This document shows, piece after piece, positions 5,028-5,261 of a DNA stretch of 5,261 nt. How positions within the stretch are numbered: position 1 is the first letter of the stretch; every line of letters begins with the position of its first letter. Source of the stretch: Chloroflexota bacterium (GTDB lineage Bacteria; Chloroflexota; Chloroflexia; Thermomicrobiales; UBA6265); the NCBI GenBank assembly GCA_023424355.1, contig JAFAEA010000037.1, forward strand, positions 1 to 5,261. Reading direction: 5' to 3'. The notes under the pieces were generated by a model. That model ran no database searches. It was not told where the DNA came from and saw only the letters and a program-made list of their open reading frames with translations. The position numbers were made by a program, and so were the translations under genes.

Positions 5028-5261
5028 CTATACGTTGAAGCGGAACTCCACGACGTCGCCCGGACGCATCACGTATTCCTTGCCTTCCGTGCGTACCTTG
5101 CCTGCCGCCTTCGCGGCCACAAGGTTTCCGGCGGCAACGAGGTCATCGAAATCCACCACCTGAGCAGCAATGAAGCCGCGCTCGAAATCGGTGTGGATCA
5201 CGCCGGCAGCCTTCGGGGCAGTATCGCCCTGCTCAATGGTCCAGGCGCGAACCTCTTTCGG
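5028..5261 (-). CDS. ychF: Ribosome-associated ATPase/GTPase YchF (OLA1 family), C-terminal fragment
   Basis: The minus strand from base 5261 to the TAG at 5030-5028 encodes the last 77 residues of YchF. This universally conserved P-loop protein of the Obg family prefers ATP, binds ribosomes and is linked to stress responses. The fragment is nearly all of the C-terminal TGS-like domain. Recognisable blocks are EVRAWTI near residue 3, AAGVIHTDFERGFIAA at about 19-34, and the terminal pattern GKEYVMRPGDVVEFRFNV. These match the ending of YchF very closely. Family members are about 360 residues, so the G domain, the coiled-coil insertion and the start lie beyond the right edge. It has no evident functional link to the glucarate genes and is probably a conserved core-genome neighbour. 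Confidence 0.95.
   Translation of the reverse strand, partial: PKEVRAWTIEQGDTAPKAAGVIHTDFERGFIAAQVVDFDDLVAAGNLVAAKAAGKVRTEGKEYVMRPGDVVEFRFNV

Overview
The window comes from a moderately GC-rich bacterial chromosome. It carries four complete genes and two genes cut by the window edges, and none shows frame damage. No phage, IS, CRISPR or RNA gene signature was found. The taxonomic origin cannot be fixed from this sequence. The style of the glucarate genes recalls Chloroflexota (Thermomicrobia-like) or Actinobacteria, but that is only an impression.

Layout from left to right. Bases 1-908 (minus strand) hold most of a periplasmic or extracytoplasmic iron-siderophore-type ABC transporter binding protein, whose C-terminus lies beyond base 1. 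A 161-bp divergent intergenic region follows. Next comes a plus-strand pair: a PLP-dependent threonine/serine dehydratase (1070-1999), coupled through an ATGA overlap to a DUF488 protein (1996-2484). That pair converges, with only 3 bp between stop codons, on a minus-strand glucarate dehydratase of the enolase superfamily (2488-3798). A 107-bp divergent promoter region separates it from a plus-strand 5-dehydro-4-deoxyglucarate dehydratase (3906-4835). After a 3' region that ends in a strong intrinsic terminator (hairpin 4957-4992), the last 77 codons of the universal ATPase YchF (OLA1 family) occupy 5028-5261 on the minus strand.

Functional picture. The two divergently transcribed genes in the right half encode consecutive steps of D-glucarate breakdown. 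Glucarate dehydratase makes 5-dehydro-4-deoxy-D-glucarate, and the DHDPS-fold enzyme dehydrates and decarboxylates that to 2,5-dioxopentanoate. The later dehydrogenase to 2-oxoglutarate, a transporter and a regulator are not in the window. Their shared intergenic region has two candidate sigma70-type promoters that face each other and use the same -10 segment, plus a GGCGA/TCGCC inverted repeat that could be an operator. The left half pairs amino-acid deamination with a DUF488 protein of unknown role, and places an unrelated metal-siderophore binding protein upstream in divergent orientation.

I do not see evidence for a dramatic undescribed system. The items most worth checking are the regulatory architecture between the glucarate genes and the translational coupling of a DUF488 protein to a threonine dehydratase.
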